A stretch of 64,000 nucleotides of DNA, from the NCBI RefSeq assembly GCF_013426205.1, contig NC_089423.1:2914001-2978000 (forward strand). The letters are read 5' to 3'. Below the pieces are notes generated by a model that ran no database searches, had not been told where the DNA came from, and saw only the letters and a program-made list of their open reading frames with translations. How positions within the stretch are numbered: position 1 is the stretch's first letter; each line of letters opens with the position of its first letter. Below, in pieces: positions 1-11,953 of the stretch. The position numbers and the translations under genes are program-made. This stretch comes from Metarhizium brunneum. Its lineage: Eukaryota; Ascomycota; Sordariomycetes; Hypocreales; Clavicipitaceae.

Positions 1-825
1 TTGGGGAACTCGAATTGAAAGCTGACATCGCTCAAATTATTCAGAGCAGCACTGCCAAATGACACCTTGTCTCGGGGTGTGGGCTTGTGCTGTGACATGA
101 CAGCGACACGCTGCTTATACTGGTTCAACTCGGTAGTGATGCGATCCACTTCGGCTCGTAGCTTGCCATTCTCATGGTTGGCAGCCTCGGAAGCCTTTTC
201 TAGCTCATCAACCTTGGTCTCCAGGTCCTTTAGATGCTTTTCCTTACGCTCCCTGAAAGCTCGCTGAGCGGCTCTATTCTGTGCCTTGCGCTTCTTCCGT
301 TGGCAGTCAGCAAAGCCGGGCGTAACATGAAGATGAAACACGACATATGGGAAGAGTACTTACCGAAGTTGGCTCAGAGGTGAGGGGCTTGCGGCCAGGC
401 TTCTTGGCAATCTTCTCTGTGCCTTCCCGTCTCTTGGAGTCATTGCCGGGACTGCTGTCATCTTCCTCGTCATCAGGATGACTTCTCTTCTCATGGCCAT
501 CATTCTCCGTCGACTCGGATGAGACAGTTCCGGGGGCATCCGCAACCATCTTGGCATGTTCACCGCCGTTACTGGCAAACGAAAAGTCGAAGCTAGAGTC
601 GCCAAAGTCGTAGTCGATGTTGTCTAGGTACGGGCTCTCTTGGAAGGCAGAATTGTCCACATTCTGCATCGGAGAGCCCTGGAATGAGCTCGGGGACACA
701 GATAAGCCTTTGGCTGTCGGCGAGGCGGAAGCCTGCGGTTTGTTGGCGTTGAGCGCAGCGAAAAGCAGGCTCTGTTGATGCGGGGTTAGGAGGAAGTTGG
801 GTGGCAAAGAACCGCCTGAAGCCAT
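1..825 (-). CDS. yap1: Yap1/AP-1-like bZIP transcription factor (N-terminal part, cut by window edge)
   Basis: Likely oxidative-stress regulator of the Yap1/AP-1 family that binds DNA as a bZIP dimer in the nucleus. Two exons are visible: 825-364 (154 codons) and 293-1, separated by a 70-nt intron with a GTAAGT donor and AAG acceptor. Exon 1 starts at MASGGSLPPNF and is acidic and Ser/Pro rich, ending in a lysine-rich stretch (KKPGRKPLTSEPTS). Exon 2 opens with the basic region from about residue 155 (KRKAQNRAAQRAFRERKEKH), followed by heptad leucines and an Asn/Gln-rich stretch. NRAAQRAFRERK is the fungal AP-1 signature. The cysteine-rich redox domains of the family would lie beyond base 1 and cannot be checked. 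An upstream in-frame ATG at 909 would add 28 residues, but the 825 start matches the usual family N-terminus. The leader just upstream is pyrimidine-rich on the sense strand. Family assignment is firm; the exact orthologue is inferred. Confidence 0.9.
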
Positions 826-3437
826 CGCGATTTTGGTATTTTTTCTTCTTTTTTGGCAGTGCAAGCGTGTACAAGCGCGAGGAGCGATGATTTTAGGGGG
901 TAGGAGCAAAAAGATACAAGCAAAAAAAGAAGGAAAGACAGGGTGCAGACAGTAATGCCGTTATGGATCAAAGTGTCCAGTGTGCGGTGGCGGGTTCGGT
1001 CTTAAGTCCGGAAAGCGACACAGTGACGCAAGCCACAGCTCACGGATATGAGGAGCAACAGCTCGGATACACTGAATGAAGCACTCGAGTTGTTCAGGGC
1101 TATGATTGCATTCTTTGCCCACCAGGAGGAGCGCAAAGAGTTGGCGGACGACCCAAGTGAAAAACAAAGGCCAAGGGCGTACTGGACGAGTGGCTGGGGG
1201 GCGAAACGACTTGCAGCACGTTGCAGGGTGTTTCGACAATGGGGGATCCTGTAAGGCGGGAGTCGGAAAAAAAAGTTGCTGCCTGAGTCACGAATTGGCC
1301 TCTTTGTTCCAGTCGATTCTGCCTCGACAGGTGCTGAGACGAATTCAGGGGTGGGAAGCAGAATGATGAGTTGATGGCAGGTCGGTTCTGAGGCCCGGAG
1401 CCAACGGGGCAGGGAATGGAATCACTGCGAACTGGGACCAGCAAGCGCGAAATTGAATTTGTAAGCCGGTCCAACATTGAAGCCAGGGCGGGGTTCAGGC
1501 TGTTCTGGTTTCAGACGCTCCGTGTGAACAACGACAGGAAACGGTAGACGACAAAGCCCGTGAAGGAACGCACGGTGGGTCGCCAACGGGCGTTGCCAAT
1601 TGACCAGTGGACCGTTGAATCTCCCAGACCATCATATGCATGGGTTGGCCTTGATCCAGATGCTGCTCACTTTCATGCGGGCCACATTCCATGTCAGCAT
1701 TTTGTCAGGCGGCACTACGGAGTAGAGACTTGGCCTCTCTGCGCGGTTCGGTATTGAGACGCTTGCGCTCGGCCACCCCTGTGTCGCTCACTACCGAGGA
1801 CTGTGCGCACACTGTACCCAAGGTGAGAAGGCCATCGTTCGAGCTTACAGGCACGTCCAAGCAGACGAGGAAAGCCAGATGTTCATGTCTGGTCCGTTTC
1901 CCTCCTGTCTTCAGACAGATCTGACCAGCTGTGATTGCACCCAACTCAGCGGGCAAAGCCTACCTACCATACAGTGCCGAAAACCAGTCGCACTGCCACC
2001 AACAGCTCCGCATTCGAAACGTCTAGCGCCAGGGCACGTTAGCTCAATTCTCAGGCCACGCATGCGTGTACAGTACTGCATGTTGTGTATTTCGAACAGT
2101 AGTCGGCAGGCTGATAGGTACCTCTGATTTGGTAGTGCGCCCTGCAAGTCACGTGTCCAGCAGCCAAGCACGGAATCTTCCATGCCCCACTCGGGGTTTT
2201 GCCCGTTGAGGCCAACCCTGTCACGCGGGAGCCTTTCCGCCGGCGGCCGCCTCGTCTGCCAACCTTTCGACTTCGGGCGACATCCGCGATGGCCGACATT
2301 GGATATTCTCATCTTGGGCGAAACGACAACAACAAGATGACCACGTAATTTTCCTTTCTTCCAAGTTGACCAACATAGCTTCATGTGTGAGAGCGATGAG
2401 GCTCGGCGTGGCCGTTTGGCGCGGCCAAGCCCCCGGATGCATCGCCCTGCATGCAGTGCTCATGTCGTGTCACCAGAACCTCGCAGCTTGTATGTTTTGC
2501 GCCTGTGTTGACTCAGTTTACCTACATGAACGCAAACCAATCCTTGCCAACATCATCTGCACCTCTGGTTATCGAATTCGCGTCCGACGGCCCGTGGAAG
2601 AGGCATGACATTGGCCCCACATCCGTGTCCGTTTCATTTAAATCGGACATGGCATCGTAAAAATCGGACGGCTGTCATAATGCAATTTTAAGCAGCTGCA
2701 TGAACCATACTACTACTTAAGTAGGCAGCAGTACCTGATTTTTATAAGCATGCAAATATAGGCCATGCATGTATAATGGACGTTTCGTATCGCTACAAAC
2801 GCCCCATTGCAATCAGTAACGGGGCGAATATCATCTAGACACCGTGTCTTATGACACGAACCCTTGGCATATCCAGTACGGCCTTTCAAGGCTCAAAATT
2901 CTGCTTCTACATAGTATCGACCCAACGATAGCATCATTTTCAGTCTCAAGCTTGGAGAGTTTGTCCTACAGAGACGTGTGGTGCCTATCGCTCAGGTCTG
3001 GTGGGTCGAAATCGATCGATCTGCGATAAACCCATGACAAGCCAGGGAACAACCTACTTCCACCTGCCGCGTTTTATTCTCTGGCAAGTTTCCTGGGACA
3101 CGGATTGGCGGAATTGTCAAACAAAACATGATAAGAGTGAATCTTGCAACAAGCATTTCCCCGGCAGCTAAATGATCGCGTGTTGCTGGATGCACAGTTA
3201 ATACTTCCACATGCTGGTGCGATTGAACCCCCGACATAGCTATGGTAGTTCTCAGGTGCGGAGGCAGTAGTCTGTTAATGTATTTTTATTTCCTACTTCA
3301 TTTAACGCTACGTTAGGGTATTGCGGACCCGGCTGTGTCATTCCGTCTCCGTAATATCGGATCCTCCATAACCATAGAACGCCTCAATCCGTCATTCATG
3401 TATCGGCGATTGTAATATACAATTGCAATGAAGTCTC
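826..3437. other. Intergenic, 2.6 kb, no convincing gene
   Basis: This stretch lies upstream of the bZIP gene and downstream of Grg1. Several ORFs of 60-157 codons exist, but they overlap in all frames, lack splice partners and resemble no family I know. It holds one TACGGAGTA element (1716-1724), a perfect palindrome CTACTTAAGTAG (2713-2724) and AT-rich DNA from about 2650. It may contain a long regulated leader and promoter for the bZIP gene. Confidence 0.6.
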
Positions 3438-3713
3438 TTAGTTCTTGGCAGCCTGCTTGTGGACCTCGGCCTTGCCATCGTGGGCGTTCTGGTCGATCTT
3501 GTCACCGACGGCGTCCTTGGCCGCACTCAAACTGTGAACGTTTATGTTAGTCCAGGATTTATATCAAGAGTTGGGCACACTGCCAACATACCGAGTGCCA
3601 ACATTGGCGTTGCTGTCCTTGGCAACCTCCTTGTTCGCCTCGTGGCTGGCACCAGACACGGCACCCTGAACAGTCTCAGAGACGTAGTTGGCGGCTTGCT
3701 TGACAGACTCCAT
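3438..3713 (-). CDS. grg1: Glucose-repressible protein Grg1 / clock-controlled CCG-1
   Basis: Small hydrophilic protein of 71 residues in two exons, 3713-3592 and 3531-3438. The 60-nt intron has a GTATGT donor and CAG acceptor and splits an Arg codon. The protein begins MESVKQAANYVSETVQG and ends KAEVHKQAAKN, the length and sequence character of the Neurospora grg-1/ccg-1 family. Family members are strongly transcribed on glucose depletion, under stress and under circadian control; their biochemical role is unknown. The lysine- and alanine-rich repeats resemble LEA-like stress proteins. A TATATAAA box sits about 130 bp upstream of the ATG on the coding strand, as expected for a highly inducible gene. 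Confidence 0.93.
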
Positions 3714-5830
3714 TGTGAATTTTTAAAGTGATGTTTTGAAGAAGAGAGTTGTGCTGAAGGTTTTCTGATGAGAATTTGAATGATTGGCGAGTTTGTTGAT
3801 GAGGAGAGGAAGAAAAGGATAGTCAGGAACGAAGGGTCCAAGGGTTTATATAGACGGAGGCATTATCAGGTTGTTGCTGCTTCAACAGCTTTCATCAGAG
3901 AATATACTAAAGGCTGTGGGTCAAGAACACCCACTTGTCGAGCACCATAACGCGGCCACTGATGACATTGACGCCAACAAGTTGTCGTCGGCATGCTGAA
4001 GTCAAGTTGAATTTTACCAGCGTCATTGCACCTGGACCCCGCAGCCACACGGTGGGGTGCCACACCCGATGCGCTATGGCGGTGCAAGGAACCTTATGAC
4101 GACATTGGCTGATGACAACCTGTCCCAGCCAACCAAAGTAGCCGCTCTCAAACGTACATGCAGGTCATAGTGGAGACTACATCTTCTTTTGCCTAGCTCG
4201 GGATAATGCTCAGTTTCTGGTAGCATCTACAACTCCTAGTCTCGGACAAAGAAAGCATTCTGCTGTCATTTCATTCGCCAGCTTGTTCCTGATTGCGCCG
4301 CATATGACGACATAGATCTTTCATCGGATGGATCAAATGATCCGATTCTGAACGGCTCACGAACCCAACGATTTGGGGGGATGAATTGCCAAGTATGTAG
4401 TTTCCCTTCTTTGGTCGATTTGATGATGGGGATTTTTCAGGTTTTGCGTCAGGAATTGAGATACTTCCTGAGAAATTCCATGGCGTGCAGGCAAGAAGAC
4501 CATGATCTGCCGATGTAGAGTCGCAGCCGGGTCTTCACTCGCAATGCGGCCCAATGCTTGCTTTGCAAACTGCGGCAAGTGAATGTCGGCTGCGGCCTCA
4601 ATGTGGCAATGAGCATATTTTGGCCTGTGGGTTCTACCATTTCTCCTCATTATCCCAAGCCGCGAGGCTGATCGTAGAACGGTCTCGGCCCGGTTGAACT
4701 GTCTCTGATTCCTTTCGGTACGTACTTACATGATGTTCTTGGTACAGCATCTTCTCCAAGCTGTCTGGTCCGCTTCATCCCCGCTGCTAGTTCGTTTCGT
4801 TAGTTCGACCCTCGGCCAACAGGGCGGGACCGACAGTATAGATGGCTGTGGTTGGATGTTAGACCCTTGTTTCCCAGTTTCGGCTATGGCTTTTGTTCGA
4901 TTTCCTACTTATAGTTTGATCTTTGCCATCGAGATTTGGTATGATGGATCATAATCGTCGTCCGTGCCTGGCCGGGGAGGTGCGCTGCCCGCGGGACCCA
5001 AAACGCCACGGACGCTAATTCCCAATTCATGAATGTTACTTTTCGCACTGGTAGGGCGATACCGTCTCCTAATGGACCGTTCGTAACAATATCTGTCTTG
5101 ATGCCGCGTCATCTCAGGCTCCAGGCGGCCAACCGTTGTGACGTTGGCTTACGGAGAGTAGCATGGTCCATTGTAGTACTCTTATCGGCGTCAAACAAGT
5201 TGAGCAAATACCCTCGCATTGGTCCTGGAACGCGTTTTCGAGGGTATAAAGTGCCATGCATGTCGAGTCCGATGTTTAACCTTTAGCCCTGTTCATTCAA
5301 GGATTTTTTCAAGGGTACCTGGCCCTTGGGAATCGGTAGCAGCCATGGATTACCATGTTGCAAATGCAGTTGCTTGTCAGATGCAACAGCTCGCGCCGTC
5401 GATTTTCGCGTGATGTTTAATCGAGGAAAGACGACTCACTGCGGTCATTCGAAATCTTCATCGTACCGCATAGCAAAAAATTGGAATGCAACCCACAGAC
5501 GCGCATTAAACGGCGAGATTACGCCTATTCTATTTCCTCCTTGCAGTACGGAGTACTACTAGTAGTACTAATGTCGATGAATTTAATGACTCGGTAACGA
5601 AAATTCAGAGTTCTTGATATCACGTGATATCTACTGAAACAGAAGCCCCACATCCCCAGGCCCCGCCTAAGTAGGAGCCATGTGAAGCTCCATCATCATT
5701 GGGAGCCGCTTGCCATAAACACCTGTCCCTTCAAAGCAACACCCGTCACCAGATATTCGTGATAAGCCATATGCACAAGAGCTGTGAGCTTGTACAATAA
5801 TCTGTGAGACTCTTCACTTCGGGGGACGCG
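3714..5830. other. Intergenic, 2.1 kb, divergent promoters of grg1 and the BSD gene
   Basis: No ORF here looks coding. Apart from the grg1 TATA box, the region carries GTACGGAGTAC (5546-5556). It runs directly into an 18-bp perfect palindrome, AGTACTACTAGTAGTACT (5552-5569). A palindromic ATCACGTGAT core lies near 5619-5628; it contains a CACGTG E-box, a potential bHLH site. Confidence 0.55.
3845..3852 (-). promoter_or_regulatory. TATA box of grg1
   Basis: On the minus strand the sequence reads TATATAAA, 132-139 bp upstream of the grg1 ATG. The leader between them is rich in CT runs. A consensus TATA element suits this family's strong induction. Confidence 0.65.
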
Positions 5831-7160
5831 ATGGATCTCGCCTACGACCACATTCAGGAGAACGCATACCCACAAGACAGGAAGGAGTCGAATGAAACGC
5901 CTAAGCCAGAACAGCAAGAGTCGTCATTAAATAATGATTTTCAAGATGCGTATAAGGCTATCTCGTCAAGCCCCTGGGGTATGAAGATTGGTGGGTTCCT
6001 TGGAAATGTTATGAAACAGGTAATCCTCTTTCAACAGTGACTGCTCAGCGTGCCAGTATGTTGATCATTTGTGCAGGGCGAGACTGTCTACGCGCAGGCC
6101 CAGAAAGAGCTCGCCGAAGTGGGAGAAGACGCCACCAAAGGCTTGAGCGATCTTCGTGAATCAATATTGAATCGAACCCGGTCGCTATCCGTGAATACTG
6201 CCACTGCCGTGTCAACAGACGGTGGCAAGGAAGGAGACGATACACAATCAACCCCGACAAAAACGAGAGCTACCGCTTCCGACGACGCCAGTGAACAATC
6301 TGAGACTGTTTTGTCACGAATACGCTCTGAAGCGGCTAAGCGTCTTAAAGACCTACAACAAGCTGAAGATGCCGCTGATGAGGCATTGCTACGATTCGGC
6401 GGCAGCGTTCGTGATTTTCTGAGGGATGCGATTAGTGTTGCTCCACCTGACGAGTCATCTCAAGACAGCGCGGTTCTTTTTGAAAGCAAGGATGCGCAAG
6501 GTAAACGGGTTATTCACACCTCTCGATTTGATGCTCAGATGCATGTTATCCATACATCTGTTGATGGCTTTGCCGAGGACCCTACCAGTGACGAGTACGA
6601 GAAGTGGACAACGGAATTCGATGTTGAGAAGAAGACCGATGACATCAGCAGCGATCTTGCCAAGTACCCTGAACTGAGGACCACAATGGAGAAGCTTGTG
6701 CCTGATCAGGTTTCCTACGCCGACTTCTGGAAGCGATACTACTTCTTGAGACACGGCATTGAGACTGCAGAGTCGAGACGACGTGACCTGCTTCAAGGTA
6801 CTTGTTCCCGTTCTTTTTTATCTATCTTGGACATTTCTATATACTGACCTCTGTTTTCTTATAGCCGCCTCCGCTGAGGATGAGGTTGGGTGGGATGACG
6901 ATTCTGACGAGGAAGTTGGTGAAGCAGAGAAAACGTCCTCTGGTCAGAAGCCCAGTTCCGGGGCGTCATCCACGACCATTCAACGCCCAGATAGTCTTGC
7001 AAAGCCCCCCGAGCCCCAGAAGTCCAATGATGAGAAGTCACAAGCCGACAGCGAAGCCAGCTATGATGTTGTCGGAGCAACCTCTGGGAAGACAAGCCAA
7101 GCTCCAAACAGCCCCAAAGACCCTAGACAGGGAGATGATAGTGACGATGACTGGGAATAA
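5831..7160 (+). CDS. BSD-domain protein (Dos2/BSDC1/SYAP1-like)
   Basis: Predicted 401-residue protein in three exons: 5831-6019, 6077-6797 and 6865-7160. Introns are 57 and 67 nt, with GTAATC...CAG and GTACTT...TAG boundaries. Residues ~50-80 hold SSPWGMKIGGFLGNV, the Trp/Gly-rich segment that precedes a helical region in this family. The BSD domain lies at about 233-293, with the hallmark aromatics in ADFWKRYYFLRHGIE. The C-terminus is acidic and ends DSDDDWE. The middle (~90-150) is Ser/Thr rich and probably disordered, with a coiled-coil-like stretch at ~140-165. Yeast Dos2 and animal BSDC1/SYAP1 share this layout; their role is poorly defined (membrane or ubiquitin related). The gene is convergent with tsr2, leaving 196 bp between the stop codons. 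Confidence 0.88.
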
Positions 7161-7356
7161 TGTTTTGCCGTTGGACGGTCGCAGCGTTTGATTTTTCGGT
7201 CTCTTGAACCTGGCGTTTTTGATTCTTTTGTGATTCCCAATTATGCAAAATTGACTTTGTTGCACAAATCTGTATATATGCGTTGGGTATCAATAGATGG
7301 AGATGTAGTCAGATCATGGAGTCTCCTGCACGAATATCTGCCCTTTGCGCGACCTC

Positions 7357-8037
7357 TTATTTCTTCTTGTGCGTAACTTTTGTGAAACCGTCCTCGTCGA
7401 TTTGAGGAGCTGGCTTCTCCTTGGGTGCCGAACGTGGCGCAGGCGCGTCATCCATGTCGACATCACTTGCGTCGTCGTCGTCGTCGTCGTCGTCATCGTC
7501 TGATTCCCAATCGGTATCTTGATGGGCATCTTCAGCCTTCGTGAACATTTGGTCCACCTTCTTGCCCTTGAGATTTTGAAACCGCTGGTTCAACTTGTTC
7601 ACTTCATCGAACTGGCCAATAGCGCATTCGGCTCTCGCTCGGACGATATTGCCGGCGACCTCTGTGCCCGAATCATCATCAACGTTGACCTCGAACTCAT
7701 CTATCATGACCTGCAACAACACAGTCTCAACGTCCTCCATGTCGGGTTCCTCGATGGGCTTGGTCTGGGGCGCATCGCTGAATTCGGGGAACAGGTCGAC
7801 AATAGCGCCGGCAAACCAGTCACGCTTATCTGCTGAATCGGGGCCACCCCAGTTGTTTTGAACAGCGAGCGTAAGGGCCGGCCAAAGGTGGAGGGAGTAG
7901 GCAACGGCTTGTTCGAAGTTTGACTGTCGCACGGCTACATGTACTCGAGTTAGAATGGAGGTGAACACTTACTTAATGGAGAAAATTTTGGACTAACCTG
8001 CGGGGAGAAGCTGCCCGGTATCCGTGGATGAAGCCAT
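7357..8037 (-). CDS. tsr2: Pre-rRNA-processing protein Tsr2
   Basis: 205-residue WGG-domain protein. Exon 1 is 8037-7998 (MASSTDTGQLLPA) and exon 2 is 7934-7357; the 60-nt intron has a GTTAGT donor and TAG acceptor. The WGG motif is at residues 41-44 (NNWGGPDSADKRDWF), within the conserved N-terminal half. Known Tsr2 proteins escort Rps26 (eS26) and act in 20S pre-rRNA processing and small-subunit assembly. A poly-aspartate tract near residues 160-170 is encoded by a pure GAC-type triplet run (7471-7500 on the plus strand). The C-terminus (DEDGFTKVTHKKK) is typical of the family. The first exon is only 40 nt and would be missed by an ORF scan that starts at the internal Met. Confidence 0.93.
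7471..7500. repeat. GTC/GAC trinucleotide tract inside tsr2
   Basis: An almost pure run of GTC triplets on the plus strand encodes the Asp tract of Tsr2. Such a tract is prone to length change in multiples of three, so residue number may differ between strains. Confidence 0.8.
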
Positions 8038-8468
8038 GGCTGCCTCCGAATTTTATTTATTTATTTTGTTTTAATTCTTTTTTGAGTTGGCGGGGTGTTG
8101 GAGGGGCAGACACGCACCGTGATGAGCATCAGCATAAAAATTTCGGTGGTTTGTGCCATGGGCGGCAGCTAGGGCCACAATGCGGTACACGGGCCAATGG
8201 GGGACCCCCATGGCCGTAAAGTGAACTAGTTAGCCGGGCTGATTGAATTTGATAGCGGGACAAGTGCGATGTACAGTGGGTGGTGTACATGTACAACAGA
8301 GTACATAGTATCCCGTGCGTGCATGACATCATGGCGCCCGTTCTTCCGGCTCTGCCTCTTCAAAGAGGCCTGACCTTTTGTACAGATACACAAGGTCTTC
8401 AATGTTGGCTTTCGGGTTCCAATTTTTGCAACCATCATGTTTTCCATCACCAATGGCCTGCAGTTACG
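8038..8468. other. Divergent intergenic region between tsr2 and the HSL-type hydrolase
   Basis: Only short shadow ORFs are seen. A minus-strand ORF of 150 codons overlaps exon 1 and the intron of the hydrolase and is judged spurious. A T-rich stretch at 8050-8090 lies just upstream of tsr2. Confidence 0.5.
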
Positions 8469-11197
8469 ATGAACAGACTGAACACGACCTCGGTCACGTT
8501 GGCCGTCACTCCGACAGTGGTTTCCACGCTGTTCTCTCATGTACGCAATTGGCATCAAGCCGTGTGACGTTCTTTTCATCCAACCAGACGTTTCAATCGC
8601 AACGGAGACTAATGTTCCAGATTCGACACTCTGTAGTATCTTAACCGGAAGCCACTGAAGCAAAGACCGACGGCGCATTTATCATACGATGAGGGTCTTC
8701 ATCTGATGCGATCGTTCTTGGAGTTTGCTTCACACCACACCGTAGAAGAGCTGCAAGCCTTCACCTCCCAATGGGTTCCTCACCCCCAATGGATCAGGGT
8801 AGACGCCGTTGAAATATCAGATGAATTTCTGTCCCGATCAGCGGAATTAATTCAAGCCCAACTGGGACCAGACGGCATCGCCCAGGTCGGCGGTAAACAA
8901 TGGTGGCAATGGAGGAAGCCAAAGTCGACCTTTGAGGCGGAATGGATTGAGATGCGCTCTCATTACAATGCAAGAAAGGCAATTGATGACCCTGGAAGGC
9001 GAGTTATGTTATTTGTTCATGGGGGCGCTTTCTACTTTGGAAGCGTCGATGAGCACCGATACCAGTTGCAGCGCCATGCACGTAAATTGAAAGCCAGAGT
9101 CTTTGCTCCGAGGTATCGCCTTGCACCACAGTTTCCGTTTCCATGTGGACTGCAAGACTGTTTAGCAGCATATTTGTATTTGATTTCAGTCCAAGACTCG
9201 AGCACGATACTGTTGGCGGGCGATTCTGCCGGTGGAGGGATGGTACTGTCCATGCTTTGCGTCTTGCGAGACCGGGGTATTCCTCTTCCTGCTGGCGGTA
9301 TTCTCATCAGTCCATGGGCTGATCTCACGCACTCATTCCTGAGTGCTGCTGCCGATGCTCCATTTGATTACATCCCGCCGTCTGGTTTCCATCACAAACC
9401 TTCTCGAGCTTGGCCTCCTCCAAATGATGACGACATTGCCATACTGCGAGGGGAAGCAGTCAAGCGAGCGAACAAAACGGTAGCCAGCAACAGTACAAGA
9501 GTATCTTCTGCTAGGGCGAGTAGTTCAAAACCTACCAATAGCGAATCCGCAAATACAGACAGCACGAGGGATTCTGCGGCGAGTGCGACCCGGCCGACCA
9601 AGTCTTTGACTGTGAGTATGGATGGTAAATCAGTAACTATCAAAGACCAAATTCAGGTGAGCCGATGTGGGAAGTGACCAACAGAAACACCGTGCTAACA
9701 AAACACAAGATATACACGACAAATGCCCTCATGGACCATCCTCTTGTCAGCCCTATCATGCAAACGACTTTAGGTGGACTGCCCCCGTTGTTAATCATGG
9801 TTGGAGGTGGCGAGATTCTCCGCGACGAACAAGTCTATCTGGCCCACAAATGTGCTAATCCCAGGAAATATACACGACCAGTTGAAACCCTTTCGGAAGA
9901 GGAAATTGAGCTACTGGAAAAGTACAAGCCCACATATGTTCAACTGCAGGTATGGGACGACTTGTGCCACGCTGCTCCCATACTCAGTTTCACGAGGCCC
10001 GCCAAGTTCATGTATAGGTCTATTGCTCAATTTGGTGCTTGGGCTTTGGCTAGGGCTCAGAAAAGAGGCATCGACATTCTGGACGATGATGATATCTCAG
10101 TCATTTCCAAGTCAGGTTCCGATACAGATGTTGCACAGAATGCTCAGCACAGGGAAGGGGAAGAGCGACAAGCTGAACGACAAGAGCCTGGACAAGTTGG
10201 CAAAGCTGGCGACCCCTTGCCGCACTTTATAAACCACATGGTTCGACAACGAGTCACGCGCCACGGTGCAATTCTTCCATTGGCTGCGGAGTCAGAACTT
10301 CCTGGCTGTTGTATGAATGCTTCTAACATCGGTGTAGCCACGGAGGGCACCGTGAAACGGTGGCAAGAGACCAGAGGACAATGGGACAGCCGTTATATGT
10401 CATCGAAAATGAAAGTGCACAAGAAGATTATCAAGGACATGGCGACAGGATTCCAAGACTTTGGAGCGGGGGAGAACCCCCCACCCACAGCCCTCGCCGG
10501 CAGACGGTTAATCGAATCAGACACTATCGAGAAGAAGAAAACCAGGAGCATGGGCCTAGCGCTTTGGTCATTTTGGGGATCCAAGCATGACGAACTCACC
10601 GTTGAGCGCGAAAAGGAAGCTGATAAGACACCCGAATCCCAGGACGTGGACGTTGATGAGGGACGAGGGGCAAGGCCTTATCAAGACATTGAATCCCAAC
10701 AACTCGAATCTTCAAGACTGGATATTGCAACCAGAATTAGGTCTCGTCGCAGAACTGTCATCGATGAGCATCAAACAGAGTATTCTGGTGTGGACGAGAA
10801 TACACCTGTGGCACAGTTAATTGAGCAACGCAAGGAGCAAGAAGCTACTCATCCCGGACGACTGAGTCCCGACTACGCCCCTGAAACTGGAGTGGCAGGA
10901 AAGCGTCCGTATATAGACGGCATTGCACTGCCGTTTAGCCTTAAGAAGGATGCTGAAACAGCAAGCATGGTAACATTGACCTCAGCAATGACACCTGCAG
11001 GAGAGGGGTCTCGTCCTATGAGTCCACAGGAATCTTTCGTGAATTTATCTGGTCCTCCAGAGTCGGAGGATCAGGCGAGAGCCGAGCAGATGCTAGCAGC
11101 CAGAACCACTGGGCCAGCCATTGAGAACTCTGAAAGGGATCAAGTTCCTCAGGTCAGGGAGCCAGAGCAGAGTAAGGAAGCAGATGCTTCCAAGTAA
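8469..11197 (+). CDS. HSL-family alpha/beta hydrolase (lipase/esterase) with long disordered C-terminal tail
   Basis: Predicted 859-residue protein in three exons: 8469-8540, 8637-9656 and 9710-11197. The small first exon (MNRLNTTSVTLAVTPTVVST) joins YLNRKPLKQRP through a 96-nt intron (GTACGC...TAG). I added it because the reading frame stays open upstream of the internal ATG at 8706 back to a perfect TAG acceptor. Residues ~152-157 (HGGAFYFGS) form the oxyanion-hole motif. GDSAGG at ~219-224 is the nucleophile elbow with Ser~221. The acid and His follow in GGGEILRDEQ and WDDLCHAAP. This is the abhydrolase-3/HSL fold, which cleaves acyl esters. A charged, Ser/Thr-rich insertion (~275-340) splits the cap, and the last ~300 residues are low-complexity and probably disordered. 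The substrate is unknown. Confidence 0.87.
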
Positions 11198-11569
11198 CAG
11201 ATACGGACGATGCAGTAGGAGGATACGCGACTGGGGCAGACTTCAAAGCATTATATTTAGCGACAGATATCCCATGAAACCAAAGCGTAGGCGTTTGTAA
11301 TTTAATGTTCGCTTTGTATTTGAATTTTAGAAAAATCGGCAAATAAAAATACAAACAGAGGAAGCCTATCCTGTCCATTTTGTTGGAGATGTCGATAGTT
11401 ACACGGCCGTCATGCATAGTGTTACAAAGTTGGGGTATATGTACAAAGACGAGAAAGCCTATGCTTCTCGCCAGCTTCTAATCGCCTGTTTCACGATTCA
11501 TTCGTAGTGCCCTTGGTTCGTTATGAGCACATCACCTTCGCGCCTCGAGTACGCGGTTCCGAAGCAGCC
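11198..11569. other. Convergent 3' region between the hydrolase and mL41
   Basis: AT-rich sequence with AATAAAA-like strings near 11342, consistent with 3' UTRs and polyadenylation signals. No gene is seen. Confidence 0.5.
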
Positions 11570-11953
11570 TTAGTCCACGCCATTGTAGCGTTTCCACTGC
11601 TCAACATAGAAATACGGATCTTGGGGTCCCTTTTCCAGACCCTTGTAGTCACCAGGTACTTCTCGAACTTGGCGACTGACGAACGGCGTAAGCTGTATTT
11701 TTTGTTCAAGTTAGATTCTTCTTGCTCGGAAATATGCGGCGGTGGCGCCAGTTGAAATTACCTTGAAGTCTTTTAGGTTTGGGGGAACAGCATATGTCCG
11801 GACTTTGTTCCACTCGATTACGTATCCTCCGTGTTTGGTGTGGCGGCCCATTGAGCCAGTTCTGTTTCCCTTGTAGAAGCCCTTGCCGACGTCTTTGGTG
11901 GTAAGTTTGAGATGGCGATAGCGGCCGACAGAAAGGGCTTGGGTCGGTCTCAT
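11570..11953 (-). CDS. mrpl27: Mitochondrial large-subunit ribosomal protein mL41 (Mrpl27)
   Basis: 104-residue basic protein in two exons, 11953-11762 and 11692-11570; the 69-nt intron has a GTAATT donor and CAG acceptor. The core GFYKGNRTGSMGRHTKHGGY followed by VIEWNKVRTYAVP is the mL41/Mrpl27 signature. The second exon (LTPFVSRQVREVPGDYKGLE) completes the family C-terminus. The protein is expected to be imported into mitochondria and built into the 54S subunit near the polypeptide exit region. There is no long cleavable presequence beyond the basic N-terminus MRPTQALSVGRYRHLK. Yeast Mrpl27 is longer at both ends. Confidence 0.93.
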
